Shown here piece after piece: positions 51,236 to 61,100 of a DNA stretch of 64,000 bases. This DNA is from CAMLQK01 sp035690865 (GTDB taxonomy: Bacteria; Patescibacteriota; Saccharimonadia; Saccharimonadales; UBA4665): NCBI GenBank assembly GCA_035690865.1, contig DASSKE010000002.1, forward strand, positions 181,704-245,703, given 5' to 3'. The stretch's first letter is position 1, and every line of letters begins with the position of its first letter. The notes below the pieces were generated by a model. That model searched no databases and was not told where the DNA came from. It saw only the letters and a program-made list of their open reading frames with translations. Position numbers and translations under genes: made by a program.

Positions 51236-52237
51236 ATGCACGCGACAGTTAGAGAAGTTATTCGTGATTATGCTAGTTATGTTCACGCCACCGGCAAAGT
51301 TGATCGGGGAGACCTTTCGGCAGCCATTCAAAGGCGTGGTGCTGGCGCAATTCTCCGTACTTGTTTTAGTTTGCCCGAAGAGAACGTGCCTGCCCGTATT
51401 CTCAGCTACTTTGCTTCGACCTATCATATCGCTAATGCGTATCTGCCTGAAGCGCAGGTGCAAATGGTAGCCACGGTGCATGCCAATGAGCGCGTCAATG
51501 GTGTACCGGCAGATCGCGCCAAAAAGGTAGCGCAAAGAGTATTCTCGTATGTTGCCGGCCTGAGCGCTTTTCGCTTGACGCAACCAGAGCATCTGGTATT
51601 TGCTACCGATAGGGCAGCCCCTGCTGATAGCGACCTGACTGCCTTGCGCAAGAGCTTGCAAGATGCTCCATGCGTAAGACATCTCGAACGATATGCGCAA
51701 GGCAAGCGGAGTGCGTGGTTGCCCTACGTGGCCGAGCATATTGTTGCCCATGATACCGTCCAATCGGTTATTCCATGTGATATCCCGGGGATGCGAAACG
51801 AGACACCGCTTACCGAAGCAGAGCAAATCATTAGTAATGGTGCGATGACCGAGATTCCCTTTTACCAGGCTCGTATGCTGGGCCGATCGGCGGCACTGCC
51901 AGGATTGGTGGTACCAAAAACCGGCCAATTCTTTACCCGAAACGCGCTGCCGCCCTATACTTTCCGCGGCCAATCACCGTCTATTGTTGATCCTGAGCTT
52001 GAATTCCACACTGAATTATGGGGCAATCCTTTGAGCATAGAAGATCATTTAGCGGTTGCAGGCTCGATTGCTCGTGACAATCGCTATGTACGAGCCTTTA
52101 TAGAAGAAGCCGAGATCAGTCATGAGATTTGCCCCGAAGCCGATGCTGTGATAGTATCATCGTATATGAAAAGCGCTGCTGTAAACTATTGGCCATACAA
52201 CGTTACCCGTGACGGTTTGTTCGGTCTTGTGCGCTAA
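51236..52237 (+). CDS. Hypothetical protein
   Basis: I do not recognise this 333-residue protein. It begins MHATVREVIRDYASYVHATG four bases after the methylase stop and is probably co-transcribed with it. Helical Ala-rich segments fill the first half; the second half has GLVVPKTGQFFTRNALPPYT and ends YWPYNVTRDGLFGLVR. No signal peptide, membrane segment or known motif is visible. The frame is open upstream inside the methylase gene, but that part is a shadow. Confidence 0.55.
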   Translation: MHATVREVIRDYASYVHATGKVDRGDLSAAIQRRGAGAILRTCFSLPEENVPARILSYFASTYHIANAYLPEAQVQMVATVHANERVNGVPADRAKKVAQRVFSYVAGLSAFRLTQPEHLVFATDRAAPADSDLTALRKSLQDAPCVRHLERYAQGKRSAWLPYVAEHIVAHDTVQSVIPCDIPGMRNETPLTEAEQIISNGAMTEIPFYQARMLGRSAALPGLVVPKTGQFFTRNALPPYTFRGQSPSIVDPELEFHTELWGNPLSIEDHLAVAGSIARDNRYVRAFIEEAEISHEICPEADAVIVSSYMKSAAVNYWPYNVTRDGLFGLVR

Positions 52238-52264
52238 CTCCTAAAAATTACAACGATACCGATT

Positions 52265-52288
52265 AAACCGCCACGAAGGCGGTTTTTT
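52265..52288 (+). terminator. Terminator/attenuator before the 52312 gene
   Basis: AAACCGCC/GGCGGTTT with a five-base loop and TTTTTT. It ends the transcript of the gene before it, yet only 23 bases separate it from the next ATG, and these hold AAAGGAG but no promoter. Confidence 0.85.
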
Positions 52289-52311
52289 AATACGCACAAA
52301 AGGAGAAAAAC

Positions 52312-52563
52312 ATGTACAGCAACGCAGAAGCAACACTCGGTGGCTTTATAGAGCAGCTCACCGCAGCCCAAAAGGGAGTCATTGCCGGAATTGCTCAAGA
52401 GGCGCTCGAAGGAGCAGGGGTTATACTAGAAGATCGCCGCTATCTTGATGCCATGAGCCACCCCTCTATCCAACAATTGCCAGGCATTAGCGCCGCACAA
52501 GAAACGATACACCGCACTTTTACGGCATTCAGTTTCGGCCTTCCGGCGCCAGATAGGGTATAA
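52312..52563 (+). CDS. Small hypothetical protein behind a terminator
   Basis: An 83-residue protein, MYSNAEATLGGFIEQLTAAQ and onward, predicted mostly helical, with no recognised family. AAAGGAG lies seven bases before the ATG. Since the terminator hairpin sits immediately upstream, expression depends on read-through. The end of the gene contains the TATAAT box of trpS. Confidence 0.5.
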   Translation: MYSNAEATLGGFIEQLTAAQKGVIAGIAQEALEGAGVILEDRRYLDAMSHPSIQQLPGISAAQETIHRTFTAFSFGLPAPDRV

Positions 52564-52564
52564 T
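52559..52564 (+). promoter_or_regulatory. -10 box of trpS (leaderless)
   Basis: Consensus TATAAT 10 bases before the trpS ATG; predicted leader about four bases, no Shine-Dalgarno site. Confidence 0.6.
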
Positions 52565-52574
52565 AAGAGTAATT

Positions 52575-53624
52575 ATGAGCAAACAAGTCATCTTAACCGG
52601 CATTCGTGCCAATAACGATCTTCATATTGGTAACTATTTTGGTGCATTACTGCCTATGATTGATATGGCCAAAAGCCGAAGTGGCGATTACCAGATCAAT
52701 CTGTTCGTGCCTGATCTGCATAGTTTTACAACGCCTATAGACCACCGCGCGCTACACCAACAAATCATGCATAACATTAAGCTTTTTGTAGCAGCCGGAT
52801 TGCCGTTGGATAACGCCGATATTCATATCTACCGGCAGAGCTACGTGCCTGCGCACAGCGAACTGACCTGGATCCTGGATTGTTTCACGGGCTTTGGCGA
52901 AATGAGCCGCATGACGCAGTTTAAGGACAAGTCGGCCAAGCTGAGTGCCGATCGGGTTTCGGTAGGACTGTTCAATTATCCAGTACTCATGGCCGCTGAC
53001 ATTTTACTGTACGATGCATCGTATGTTCCCGTTGGCGACGACCAAACCCAACACTTGGAGTTCACTCGCGACATTGCCACGCGTTTTAACAGTAAATTCG
53101 CCACTGAGTTCCCAGATGGCGTGTTCACTGTTCCGCTCCCTGTACCCAAGCAGCATGCATTCTTTGGCAAAGATCAGGGCCTGCGCATTAAAGACCTGGT
53201 CGATCCAACTAAAAAAATGAGTAAAAGCGACGATACTGGTAAGGGTGTTATCTTCCTTGGCGACAATCCCGCCGACGCGTCTAAAAAGATTATGGGTGCA
53301 ACGACCGACTCGCTCGGTAAGGTGGCGTTTGACCGCCAGAACCAACCCGGCGTGAGCAATCTGCTTGAGATACTCGCACTGTTAAAGGGTGTGTCGCGCG
53401 ACGACGTTGTTGTTGAGTGGGCTGGCAACGAGCGATATGGCGATCTTAAAAAGGCAGTCGCCGAAGCAATGCAAACTTTTCTTGCTGATTTCCAAGCGCG
53501 ATTGGCCAAGGTTGACGAGGCGGCCATTATTGCCAAGCTTGAATCGTCAGAAGCACGAATGCGCAAAAAAGCTGAAGCAACCCTGTTTAAGGCGCAGCAA
53601 GCTGTTGGACTGCGGGAGCTTTAA
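52575..53624 (+). CDS. trpS: Tryptophanyl-tRNA synthetase
   Basis: A 349-residue class I synthetase. The HIGH motif is DLHIGNYFGALLPMI (about 15-29) and the KMSKS loop is DPTKKMSKSDDTGKGVI (about 212-228). YPVLMAADILLYDASYVPVG and GDDQTQHLEFTRDIA bind tryptophan and the dimer partner. It charges tRNA-Trp. RluD-like and holB genes follow closely, so the three are likely one transcript. Confidence 0.97.
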   Translation: MSKQVILTGIRANNDLHIGNYFGALLPMIDMAKSRSGDYQINLFVPDLHSFTTPIDHRALHQQIMHNIKLFVAAGLPLDNADIHIYRQSYVPAHSELTWILDCFTGFGEMSRMTQFKDKSAKLSADRVSVGLFNYPVLMAADILLYDASYVPVGDDQTQHLEFTRDIATRFNSKFATEFPDGVFTVPLPVPKQHAFFGKDQGLRIKDLVDPTKKMSKSDDTGKGVIFLGDNPADASKKIMGATTDSLGKVAFDRQNQPGVSNLLEILALLKGVSRDDVVVEWAGNERYGDLKKAVAEAMQTFLADFQARLAKVDEAAIIAKLESSEARMRKKAEATLFKAQQAVGLREL

Positions 53625-53630
53625 GAGCAT

Positions 53631-54500
53631 ATGCAACATATTGTAGATGAAGCACAACATGGTAGCCGGATTGACGTGCTGGCAACCTCGTTACTACCGG
53701 TCTTGAGCCGGGCGTTTGTGCAAAAGCTCTGCGAACAAGGCAAGATTTTGGTTAGCAATCAGCAGGTTAAGGCGGGTTACAAAGTACGCGAAGGTGATAT
53801 TGTAACTATCAACTATGATCCGGCCGAACTAGAAATAGTGCCCGACATTGATTTGCCGGTACTTTATGAAGACGACGATTACGTGGTTATTAATAAGCCG
53901 GTTGGCGTGCTTTCGCATGCCCAGGGTGCACTCAGCAATGAAGCGACGGTGGCCTCGTTCTTACGAAAGAAGCTCCATGACCTGGAAGGCCCGCGCGGTG
54001 GAATAGTACATCGGCTAGACCGTGCTACCAGCGGTGTTATGATTTGCGCCAAGAACGCAAAAGCGCTGAGCTTTATGCAAAAACAATTTTCGCAGCGAAA
54101 GGCTAAAAAAACCTATGTTGCAATAGCTCAAGGTCATTTGCGTGCCAAAGAGGCAATTATTGACATGCCTATTGAGCGTAACCCTAAAGCGCCTGCTACG
54201 TTTAGAGTCGGCGCAAGCGGCAAGCCGTCATCCACGCACTACCTGGTAACGCAAGAAACTCCCCACTACAGCATGTTAACACTTAAGCCTGCCACCGGAC
54301 GTACCCATCAACTACGCGTGCATCTTGCTCATCAGGGGCATCCTATTGTCGGCGACCCGTTGTACGGCTCTGGCAAGTTTGGCGACCGCCTATTTCTGCA
54401 TGCTGCCAGCTTGGAAGTAACATTGCTTACAAAAGAGCGCCGTGTATTTGAAGCGCCACTCCCGCCTGAGTTTTCTGAATTACTACACAACGACACATGA
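53631..54500 (+). CDS. RluA/RluD-family pseudouridine synthase
   Basis: A 289-residue enzyme with an N-terminal S4 RNA-binding domain (about 10-65; FVQKLCEQGKILVSNQQVKA) and the synthase domain. The catalytic aspartate lies in GGIVHRLDRATSGVMICAKN (about 124-143). LKPATGRTHQLRVHLAHQGH and IVGDPLYGSGKFGDRLFLHA are conserved. RluD acts on 23S rRNA helix 69; other family members act on tRNA, and the target here is not certain. The stop overlaps holB (ATGA). Confidence 0.92.
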   Translation: MQHIVDEAQHGSRIDVLATSLLPVLSRAFVQKLCEQGKILVSNQQVKAGYKVREGDIVTINYDPAELEIVPDIDLPVLYEDDDYVVINKPVGVLSHAQGALSNEATVASFLRKKLHDLEGPRGGIVHRLDRATSGVMICAKNAKALSFMQKQFSQRKAKKTYVAIAQGHLRAKEAIIDMPIERNPKAPATFRVGASGKPSSTHYLVTQETPHYSMLTLKPATGRTHQLRVHLAHQGHPIVGDPLYGSGKFGDRLFLHAASLEVTLLTKERRVFEAPLPPEFSELLHNDT

Positions 54501-55372
54501 ACCAGCTAGCCGTTAACCCCCAAACTGAGCAACAACTTGCTCATATCTGTGCCGAGCCGCCCCATGCCTTGCTCTTAACGGCAGGCGATGGCATGGGCAA
54601 GACCGCGCTGGCACGCTGGTGTATTGCCCGCATTCTTGGCATTGATGAAAGCACAGTATCTTCGAGTCCACAATGTAAAATCATTGCCCCGGGCGAAAAA
54701 GCCACGTCGCTCTCTATTGATGACATTCGTCAACTACAACAATTTGTCAAACTGCGCACGGTGGGCACGGCCCGCATCCGTCGGGCGATTCTTATTGAGC
54801 ACGCTGACACACTCACCGTAGAAGCCCAAAACGCCTTACTCAAACTACTCGAGGAGCCACCAGCCGACACGATTCTTATTCTAACGGCAGCAGAAGCGCA
54901 TACCTTGCTGCCAACTATTCGCTCAAGGGTGCAGACACTGGCAATTAATCGTCCCGACCGAGCGACATTAGAGGAATTCTTTGGGGCACAATTTGCACCC
55001 GCCGCTGTTGCGCAGGCCTATTTTTTAAGCGGTGGACTCCCAGGGTTGTTGTCGGCATTACTTGCAGACGAGAAACATCCGCTCCTGGCGAGCGTACAAA
55101 ATGCTAAGCAGTTATTGCAAGAAGATAGCTTTTCGCGCTTAGCGCATCTTGACCAATACGCCAAGCAAAAAACCGAAGCCATACGACTTTGTAACGCCTT
55201 GCAACGCATGAGTCAGGCAGCACTTGAACAGGCGGCAGCCAAGCAGGGAACGGCGGCCCTAAAGCGTTGGCACGGCATTTACAAGGCGGCCTACGCGGCT
55301 GAGCAACAATTACAAAATAATGGCTCAACAAAACTTGTTTTGACGCAATTAGTGTTGCAGCTTTCAAGCTAA
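54497..55372 (+). CDS. holB: DNA polymerase III delta' subunit (clamp loader)
   Basis: A 291-residue AAA+ protein. It has a Walker A-like GDGMGKTALARWCIARIL (about 30-47), a lysine-intact P-loop that many delta' proteins lose, HADTLTVEAQNALLKLLEEP (Walker B/sensor region, about 102-121), and LPTIRSRVQTLAI, the SRC-like arginine-finger motif with Cys replaced by Val. The zinc-binding cysteines of delta'/tau are not seen. It helps load the sliding clamp. The final part is helical and variable. Confidence 0.82.
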   Translation: MNQLAVNPQTEQQLAHICAEPPHALLLTAGDGMGKTALARWCIARILGIDESTVSSSPQCKIIAPGEKATSLSIDDIRQLQQFVKLRTVGTARIRRAILIEHADTLTVEAQNALLKLLEEPPADTILILTAAEAHTLLPTIRSRVQTLAINRPDRATLEEFFGAQFAPAAVAQAYFLSGGLPGLLSALLADEKHPLLASVQNAKQLLQEDSFSRLAHLDQYAKQKTEAIRLCNALQRMSQAALEQAAAKQGTAALKRWHGIYKAAYAAEQQLQNNGSTKLVLTQLVLQLSS

Positions 55373-55379
55373 AGTTTGA

Positions 55380-55391
55380 TATACTTATAAG
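55380..55391 (+). promoter_or_regulatory. -10 region of the TPR gene (leaderless)
   Basis: TATACT at 55380-55385 directly followed by TATAAG at 55386-55391; the ATG is at 55397, so the leader is at most about five bases. Confidence 0.45.
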
Positions 55392-55396
55392 CAGAT

Positions 55397-56050
55397 ATGT
55401 TTGAACTTGCAATCGTAGGCGTTTTTGGCCTCTTGGCCCTTCGGAATACCACCCTTCATGACGACGAATTTGCCGCCAGTTCACGCAAAATAGGTGAACG
55501 TCTGGGTAAGTTGTGGGATATTGCCCATCAGGGCATGCGCGAGAACCGCTTTTTGCGGGCCGAGAAAGCATTGCTTACTATTTTGAAGATCGACGAGCGC
55601 AACGCTGCTGCTTACAACCGTTTAGGAATCTTGTACGCCAAGCAAAAAGAGTACCGCGATGCAATTGACTGCTTTGAAATTGCCAGTAGCATCGAAGCCA
55701 CACCTTCTAGCTTACACAACCTCGGCCTTATTTATTACGAAACAGAAAACTACGAAAAAGCTGCCATTGCCTTTGAGCAGGCCCTTAAGCTTGAAGACAA
55801 CCTGGCAGCGCGGCATGTCGCCTACGCCAAAGTGCAAGAAAAGCTGGGCAACGAGAAATTGCTGTTTCAGTCACTAGAAAAAGCCGTTGAATTAGAGCCC
55901 AACAAAGAAACGTATACGCTTCTGCACAAGGCGTATCTGGATCGCGGCATGCAATCTCAAGCCGATATGATTGAGCAGAAACTCAAAAAGCTGATTGTTC
56001 CTGCTGGCAAGCCCAAGCGCATGATGCGCCCGCGAAAAGCCGTTATTTAG
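55397..56050 (+). CDS. Membrane-anchored TPR protein
   Basis: A 217-residue protein. The N-terminus MFELAIVGVFGLLALRN is a short hydrophobic anchor. Three to four tetratricopeptide repeats follow (AAAYNRLGILYAKQKEYRDA at about 71-90, then SLHNLGLIYYETENYEKAAI and a third pair to about 195), ending in a basic tail. TPR arrays bind partner proteins; this one would face the cytoplasm or outside depending on topology. No other domain is present. Confidence 0.8.
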   Translation: MFELAIVGVFGLLALRNTTLHDDEFAASSRKIGERLGKLWDIAHQGMRENRFLRAEKALLTILKIDERNAAAYNRLGILYAKQKEYRDAIDCFEIASSIEATPSSLHNLGLIYYETENYEKAAIAFEQALKLEDNLAARHVAYAKVQEKLGNEKLLFQSLEKAVELEPNKETYTLLHKAYLDRGMQSQADMIEQKLKKLIVPAGKPKRMMRPRKAVI

Positions 56051-56102
56051 CCACGAAAACGTGTTGAAAAAAGCTTCTGTTTCTGGTACACTTACATCTG
56101 TT

Positions 56103-56178
56103 GCCGACATAGCTCAGTTGGTAGAGCAGCTGTTTTGTAAACAGCGGGTCGTGGGTTCGAGTCCCTCTGTCGGCTCCA
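56103..56178 (+). tRNA. tRNA-Thr (anticodon UGU)
   Basis: Acceptor GCCGACA/TGTCGGC, discriminator T and an encoded CCA. The anticodon stem GCTGT/ACAGC encloses TTTGTAA, giving TGT. The D-arm (GCTCAGTTGGTAGAGC) and T-arm (GGTTCGAGT) are normal. Confidence 0.97.
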
Positions 56179-56221
56179 ACTATAGCCTTTTCAGGCTAGT
56201 ACTGATACAATCAGGCTACGT

Positions 56222-56306
56222 GCAGGGATAGTGAAGCGGTCAAACACAGCTGACTGTAAATCAGCCCTCTCCGAGTTCGGGGGTTCGAATCCCTCTCCCT
56301 GCACCA
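56222..56306 (+). tRNA. tRNA-Tyr (anticodon GUA)
   Basis: Acceptor GCAGGGA/TCCCTGC, discriminator A and an encoded CCA. The anticodon stem GCTGA/TCAGC encloses CTGTAAA, giving GTA. A long variable arm fits bacterial tRNA-Tyr. Confidence 0.95.
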
Positions 56307-56319
56307 CATTGCATACTTT

Positions 56320-56346
56320 GCTCCTCTATAACGAGGAGCTTTTTTA
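56320..56346 (+). terminator. Terminator after tRNA-Thr/tRNA-Tyr
   Basis: GCTCCTC/GAGGAGC with a six-base loop and TTTTTTA; the two tRNAs form one unit. It overlaps the last bases of the minus-strand gene. Confidence 0.9.
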
Positions 56347-57330
56347 TACCCTTATCTCGTCAGGATATTCAAGAATAGCCGTGCAGGCCTTTGCCGCAAA
56401 CTGAGCAACGTTTCCTATAGCTGGGGTATTGCGTAACGGACAGCCACTACTTATGGCAGATTTGAATGCATTAATGCCACCCGCGCGCGTTTGGGCAATC
56501 TCGTCGAGGCCTGCGCTATTTTGTTCTTGCAGCTTGCGATGCAAATAGAGGGGCACCGTTGGCCGTAGGCCCATAATCTCGCCAGAGGGGCCAAGCTCAA
56601 AAATAGGTTTCACGGTAGTTCCTGCTCGCGCCTCTGCTTTGTCGGTAAAGAGTCCGCAACGCATTGCCCGCAGCTTCCAACCTTCTTGCGGAAGATCATC
56701 GTCGTACTCTTCGTAAGCGTGCTCAATAAGAGAAGCCTCTACTCCCAATACGTCAAAACCAGTACCGGCGACAGTGTGTAGACCTTCAATGAATACCTGG
56801 TCTTGCAATATGCCTCGTAGCTGCGCAAGGTGCTCGCGACCCGTGGTAGAAGTATAGTATGCAAGGGCTGCTTGCTGAGGTTTGTTGCCTGTGCGCGCTA
56901 AGTAGATGTCATTAGCTGCGCCAACCGTAAAGTTCACCGCAAATTCCAAACTATCGTACGCATGGCTAACGACCGCATCCTCGGGATTTGACCTAACAGG
57001 GCCGACAAACGTTTGACGCTCATTAAAGTTGCCGGCCGAAGTATATGTCATCAATTCGTCAAGATTCGGATACAGATGCCTTGCTGATGTGCCCTTCCAG
57101 CTATCAACGGTCATCAAATCGCTCGACCGAGAAGTAAGCGCTAAACCGAGCGCCTGAATGGGGTAATTACCGGCTCGATAGTGGCTGAGCGGCAGTGCGC
57201 CGACCAAGAATGTGCTCCAGTAGCGTGGCACATCCTCTGCGGCGAGTATCTCGCTTGTCCATCCTCCGTATATTTCTTTGCCGCGAGTTCGCATCCATTG
57301 GGCGCGAGAAGCATTTTCTGATGTTGTCAT
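56344..57330 (-). CDS. Hypothetical protein
   Basis: I do not recognise this 328-residue protein. It begins MTTSENASRAQWMRTRGKEI and contains helical blocks such as DSLEFAVNFTVGAANDIYLA (about 125-150), but no known motif, signal peptide or membrane segment. The start was placed here because a perfect TATAAT box lies six bases before this ATG, so the longer open frame upstream is untranslated. It is flanked by tRNA genes on both sides, a common landing place for acquired DNA. Confidence 0.55.
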   Translation of the reverse strand: MTTSENASRAQWMRTRGKEIYGGWTSEILAAEDVPRYWSTFLVGALPLSHYRAGNYPIQALGLALTSRSSDLMTVDSWKGTSARHLYPNLDELMTYTSAGNFNERQTFVGPVRSNPEDAVVSHAYDSLEFAVNFTVGAANDIYLARTGNKPQQAALAYYTSTTGREHLAQLRGILQDQVFIEGLHTVAGTGFDVLGVEASLIEHAYEEYDDDLPQEGWKLRAMRCGLFTDKAEARAGTTVKPIFELGPSGEIMGLRPTVPLYLHRKLQEQNSAGLDEIAQTRAGGINAFKSAISSGCPLRNTPAIGNVAQFAAKACTAILEYPDEIRV

Positions 57331-57336
57331 ACGTAG

Positions 57337-57342
57337 ATTATA
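57337..57342 (-). promoter_or_regulatory. -10 box of the 57330 gene (leaderless)
   Basis: Consensus TATAAT on the minus strand, exactly six bases before the ATG. Confidence 0.65.
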
Positions 57343-57407
57343 ATGCAAACACGATTCTTTATACGCTTGAGATTTAGGCCATTTTGTAGTAGAATAACGC
57401 AAGTAGT

Positions 57408-57483
57408 GCCGCGATAGCTCAGTTGGTAGAGCGCATCCATGGTAAGGATGAGGTCTCGGGTTCGAGCCCCGATCGTGGCTCCA
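57408..57483 (+). tRNA. tRNA-Thr (anticodon GGU)
   Basis: Acceptor GCCGCGA/TCGTGGC (one G-U), discriminator T and an encoded CCA. The anticodon stem CATCC/GGATG encloses ATGGTAA, giving GGT. It is the second tRNA-Thr in this window and reads ACC/ACU. Confidence 0.97.
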
Positions 57484-57495
57484 CTTACGAATACT

Positions 57496-57520
57496 AAGGC
57501 CGGATAAAACCGGCTTTTTT
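57496..57520 (+). terminator. Terminator after tRNA-Thr
   Basis: GCCGG/CCGGC stem with a six-base loop, A residues before it and TTTTTT after it. Confidence 0.85.
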
Positions 57521-57549
57521 CGTAGCTTTAGATAAGTTACCTATGCTAT

Positions 57550-57555
57550 TATAAG
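57550..57555 (+). promoter_or_regulatory. -10 box of the 57563 gene (leaderless)
   Basis: TATAAG with seven bases to the ATG at 57563. A GTG at 57557 would lie before the expected transcription start. Confidence 0.55.
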
Positions 57556-57562
57556 AGTGAAC

Positions 57563-58087
57563 ATGAATGCGTTGGCGTGGGTAAACACCATTATCGTAGC
57601 TTTCGGGTTACCGGCTATTGCCGGTGGCTTGGTGTTTTTGGGCCGCAAACTCGAAACAATTGACTCTATTAAAAGAGACATAGATGGCAACTTACGACCT
57701 GATATTCAGAATGTGCGTGAGCGTATGGCCACCCTCGAAGGCCGCACCAGCGCACTCTTTCAGAGCAATTCGCCCATTAGTCTTACCGCCAAAGGCCGAC
57801 AGTATCTACGCGAAAGTGGCCTGAAAGATTTTATTGATAGTCAAAAGCTCTCGCTTATGGAGCAGTGCGACCATAAACGCAGCATGAAAACCGCCTACGA
57901 CATTCAGCAAATCGCTTTTGCATTTTTTGACGAGCTTGACCTGCCCGAAGATCTCGAGATAACTATGAAAAATGTAGCTTTTAACCAAGGCATTACCTTG
58001 GGTGAGTTGCGGCGTACCGGTGGCATATACTTCCGCGATTTGTGCCTGAGGCACTTTGGATTCAGCGTCAGTCACATCCAAGACTAG
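57563..58087 (+). CDS. Membrane-anchored hypothetical protein
   Basis: A 174-residue protein with one N-terminal membrane helix (about 5-24; NTIIVAFGLPAIAGGLVFLG), a charged, probably coiled-coil stretch (about 25-60; DSIKRDIDGNLRPDIQNVRE), and a C-terminal helical domain with LTAKGRQYLRESGLKDFIDS, which has a winged-helix feel. No family is recognised. It directly precedes the promoter of the RHS gene, but a link is unproven. Confidence 0.6.
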   Translation: MNALAWVNTIIVAFGLPAIAGGLVFLGRKLETIDSIKRDIDGNLRPDIQNVRERMATLEGRTSALFQSNSPISLTAKGRQYLRESGLKDFIDSQKLSLMEQCDHKRSMKTAYDIQQIAFAFFDELDLPEDLEITMKNVAFNQGITLGELRRTGGIYFRDLCLRHFGFSVSHIQD

Positions 58088-58130
58088 TGCACTCAGCTTA
58101 TCTTAACGATGTAAAATAATACCTCCGCGT

Positions 58131-58159
58131 TGCACACGCGTAGTAAGGTAGTGTATGAT
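58131..58159 (+). promoter_or_regulatory. Promoter of the RHS gene
   Basis: TTGCAC at 58131-58136, 17-base spacer, TATGAT at 58154-58159. Start expected near 58166, followed by an AGGGAG site. Confidence 0.7.
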
Positions 58160-58185
58160 GCGCGCAATAAGGGAGAGAGTGTTTT

Positions 58186-61100
58186 ATGAAGCCACGTCGC
58201 ATCAGTGGAATTCTGTTCGTATCAAAAAAGAAGTTGCCTTGGCAGCGGCTGAGTTTGCTCATGCTAGCGACGGTGTTCGTTATGAGCGTGCTGACACCTA
58301 CCGCCTCGGCGCTGTGGCTTGATCAGCTCAACACTCAAAATACACTTCAACCACAAAGCAAAAGCCAAGGGCTTGCTTCTGCGGCAACTACTTCTTCGAT
58401 AAACACTAATCAACCACAAGTAGACAGTGCACTTGCGAACGAAAAGTCAAATCTTGACACACTTAGCGACGGACAAACACGCACAAACACAGCACCTAAG
58501 CCGGCTACCGACTATACCAATGAGCTAGCTGGCCAACGTACCGCCAACTCACGCACCTACCAGGCCGCGGATGGGTCTAAGATGACCAAGTTCTTTGCCC
58601 AAGACGCCAACTACAAAGATGGCGACAGCTATAAGCAGCTTGGCAATAGCGTGCAAGAAGACACGGCGTACGAAGAAACAAATAGAGTCGCAGAGAACTG
58701 GCTGGAGCGACTGTTGCCCGGCTCGCCCCAACCTGTAGGCTTTAAAGCGCAAAACGGGCCATTGACAGCACAATTTCAAACACTGCGCGACGGCAACGGC
58801 GTTACGGTAGGAGTAGGCAACGATACAGTTACCCTGCGACCGCAAAATGCCAATGACGTAAAGCCAGAAGTCACTAAAGGCAAAGACGGCGAAGCCGACG
58901 CTGTAACCTACAAAAATGTATGGGACGGCGTCAATCTGGTGTACCAATACCACGGCGATAGCGTCAAAGAGTACATTGCCATTCAAAAGCCGACCACGCA
59001 AACGAACTTTAGTTTTGCTGTTGATGGCGCCGTTACTTTGCGTCAAAGCACCGAAGTAGAAGGCGGAATTGATGTCATAAAAGACGGTCAGGCCATGTTT
59101 ACACTGCCTAAGCTAAGCGTTACCGCTGCCAAACTGGGGCCGGTGCAAAACAGTGGCGTCAAATACCAGTTATATGGCAACACGGTTAGCGTAAGCCTAA
59201 GCGAGCGATGGCTTGCCAGCCAGCCCGACGATGGCTACCCAATCGTTGTTGACCCAACTATTTATCCTCACAGCGCTGTCAACTACGCCACCAGCAAAAT
59301 GTACTCGTATAAAAGTGACGGCTACACCTGTAGCTTGGCAAACTGCAACATGAATGTTGGCCAAATACAAGACAACGGCACCAAATATTGGCGCTCGCTC
59401 ATCCACATTCCGTTCAACGTCAACCCTGGAGCAACCGTGAGCCAGGCAACCATATATCTGAACAAACCAGGCAGCTACCCTGGCTGGACGGGCACCGATG
59501 CCGGTGCGCGCTACTGGGTAACCTACGCCAAATGTAATGGCTACAACTGTATTGGCGATGGCGCTCCGTGGATGCCTGTTAATGTAGACACGCAGGGAAG
59601 TGGCGACATCAAAGATCTCGTAAACTGGATGGTTGCGCATGGCGAAAGCGGCGGCGATATCTTTATTCATGCCGACGACAGTGCCTACAAAATGTTCGAC
59701 CCATACAACGCGGCAATTGCTATTTATCAAAATACGCCACCACCGGCTCCGGCGCTGGTGTCGCCAACCCACAAATCAGTCATTACCACTACTATGCCAC
59801 GGCTTACCGGCGACTTTGTAAATGACGCCGATCAAGACACTGTAACTTACCAGATTAGCATTTTTGACGGGGGAACTGAGGTTGCCAATAGTGGCCAGTT
59901 AGATATTCCACGTTGGACTGTTCCCGAGGGAATCCTGCAAGACGGCGGAAGCTACACCTGGAAAGTCGCAGCCACAGACAGCCAGGGCTGGAGCACCTGG
60001 TCGGGCGGCTGGACATTTACCGTTGACTTACGCACCGGTAAAGACAAGACCCAAACATATGACGATGTTGGCCCGCTCTCGGCCAACCTGGCAACTGGCA
60101 ATGCCTATACGTCAACCAGCAGCCATAGCATTGGTGCACTCGGTGGTTCCATTGGCATCGGGCTAGATTACAACACGCCCGCCAAAACCATTAACGGCCT
60201 CGACGCAACTTACTATAACGAGAATAATAATGGCCGCTTTTTGGCCATGACACGCCACGACCCCAATATTGATTACGAATGGGGAAATGGTTCACCTAAG
60301 CCGGGTACTGTTACCAGCGATAACTTTACCGTGAACTGGACGGGCTACTTTATCGCGCCGCAAACCGGCTCCTACACTTTTGGTGGTATTAACGATGACC
60401 GCTACGTATTTACACTAGCCGACGCAAACAACAGCGAGATATACCGTTTTGACCATACTGGCACCGACAGCGTCTGGTGGCACAATACCAGCGTCAACTT
60501 GGTGGCAGGGCAGCTCTATCGCGTTAACTCATGGTTTTGGGAATTTGGCGGCGCAGCCAAAGCCCGGCTTTTTGTACGATTACCCAATAGCGCTGAACAG
60601 GTTGTGTCCAACGATATGCTCCGAACGGCCGTGTCGGCAGACAATAACGACCAAGGCCTAAGTGCCAAGTTCTACAAAGACAATGACTCGTCGCGTACTT
60701 TTAAGAGCGACCAAGCACCGTTTTACGTACAAACCTACAGTAACGTTAATATTAACTGGAATGTAAACTCCCCGGCGCCCTACGATCCAAGCGGCCAGTT
60801 TAGTGATAACTTCTTAGTCCGTTTTAGCGGCTATCTAACAGCACCGACAACAGGTGATTACAAATTCGGCACCGGTGCCGACGACGGCCAACGCTTATGG
60901 GTCAACAACACTAAAGTGGTAGATAACTGGACAAACCATGCTTATACCGAAAACTGGGCGGCTACCACTATGCACCTCGTGGCCGGGCAGGTGGTGCCCG
61001 TGGTACTCGAATATTACGACGCCACTGGCGTGGCTCGAGTAAACTTACAGTGGCAAGGCCCAGCCGGTAATGGCGTAATTGACGCTAAATACCTTAGCAC

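Noticed and set aside
57557..57562. GTG start for the membrane-anchored protein
   Set aside because: The GTG lies between the TATAAG box and the expected transcription start; the ATG at 57563 fits better.
58088..58185. Separate small gene between 58087 and the RHS gene
   Set aside because: The gap holds only a -35/-10 promoter and a ribosome-binding site.
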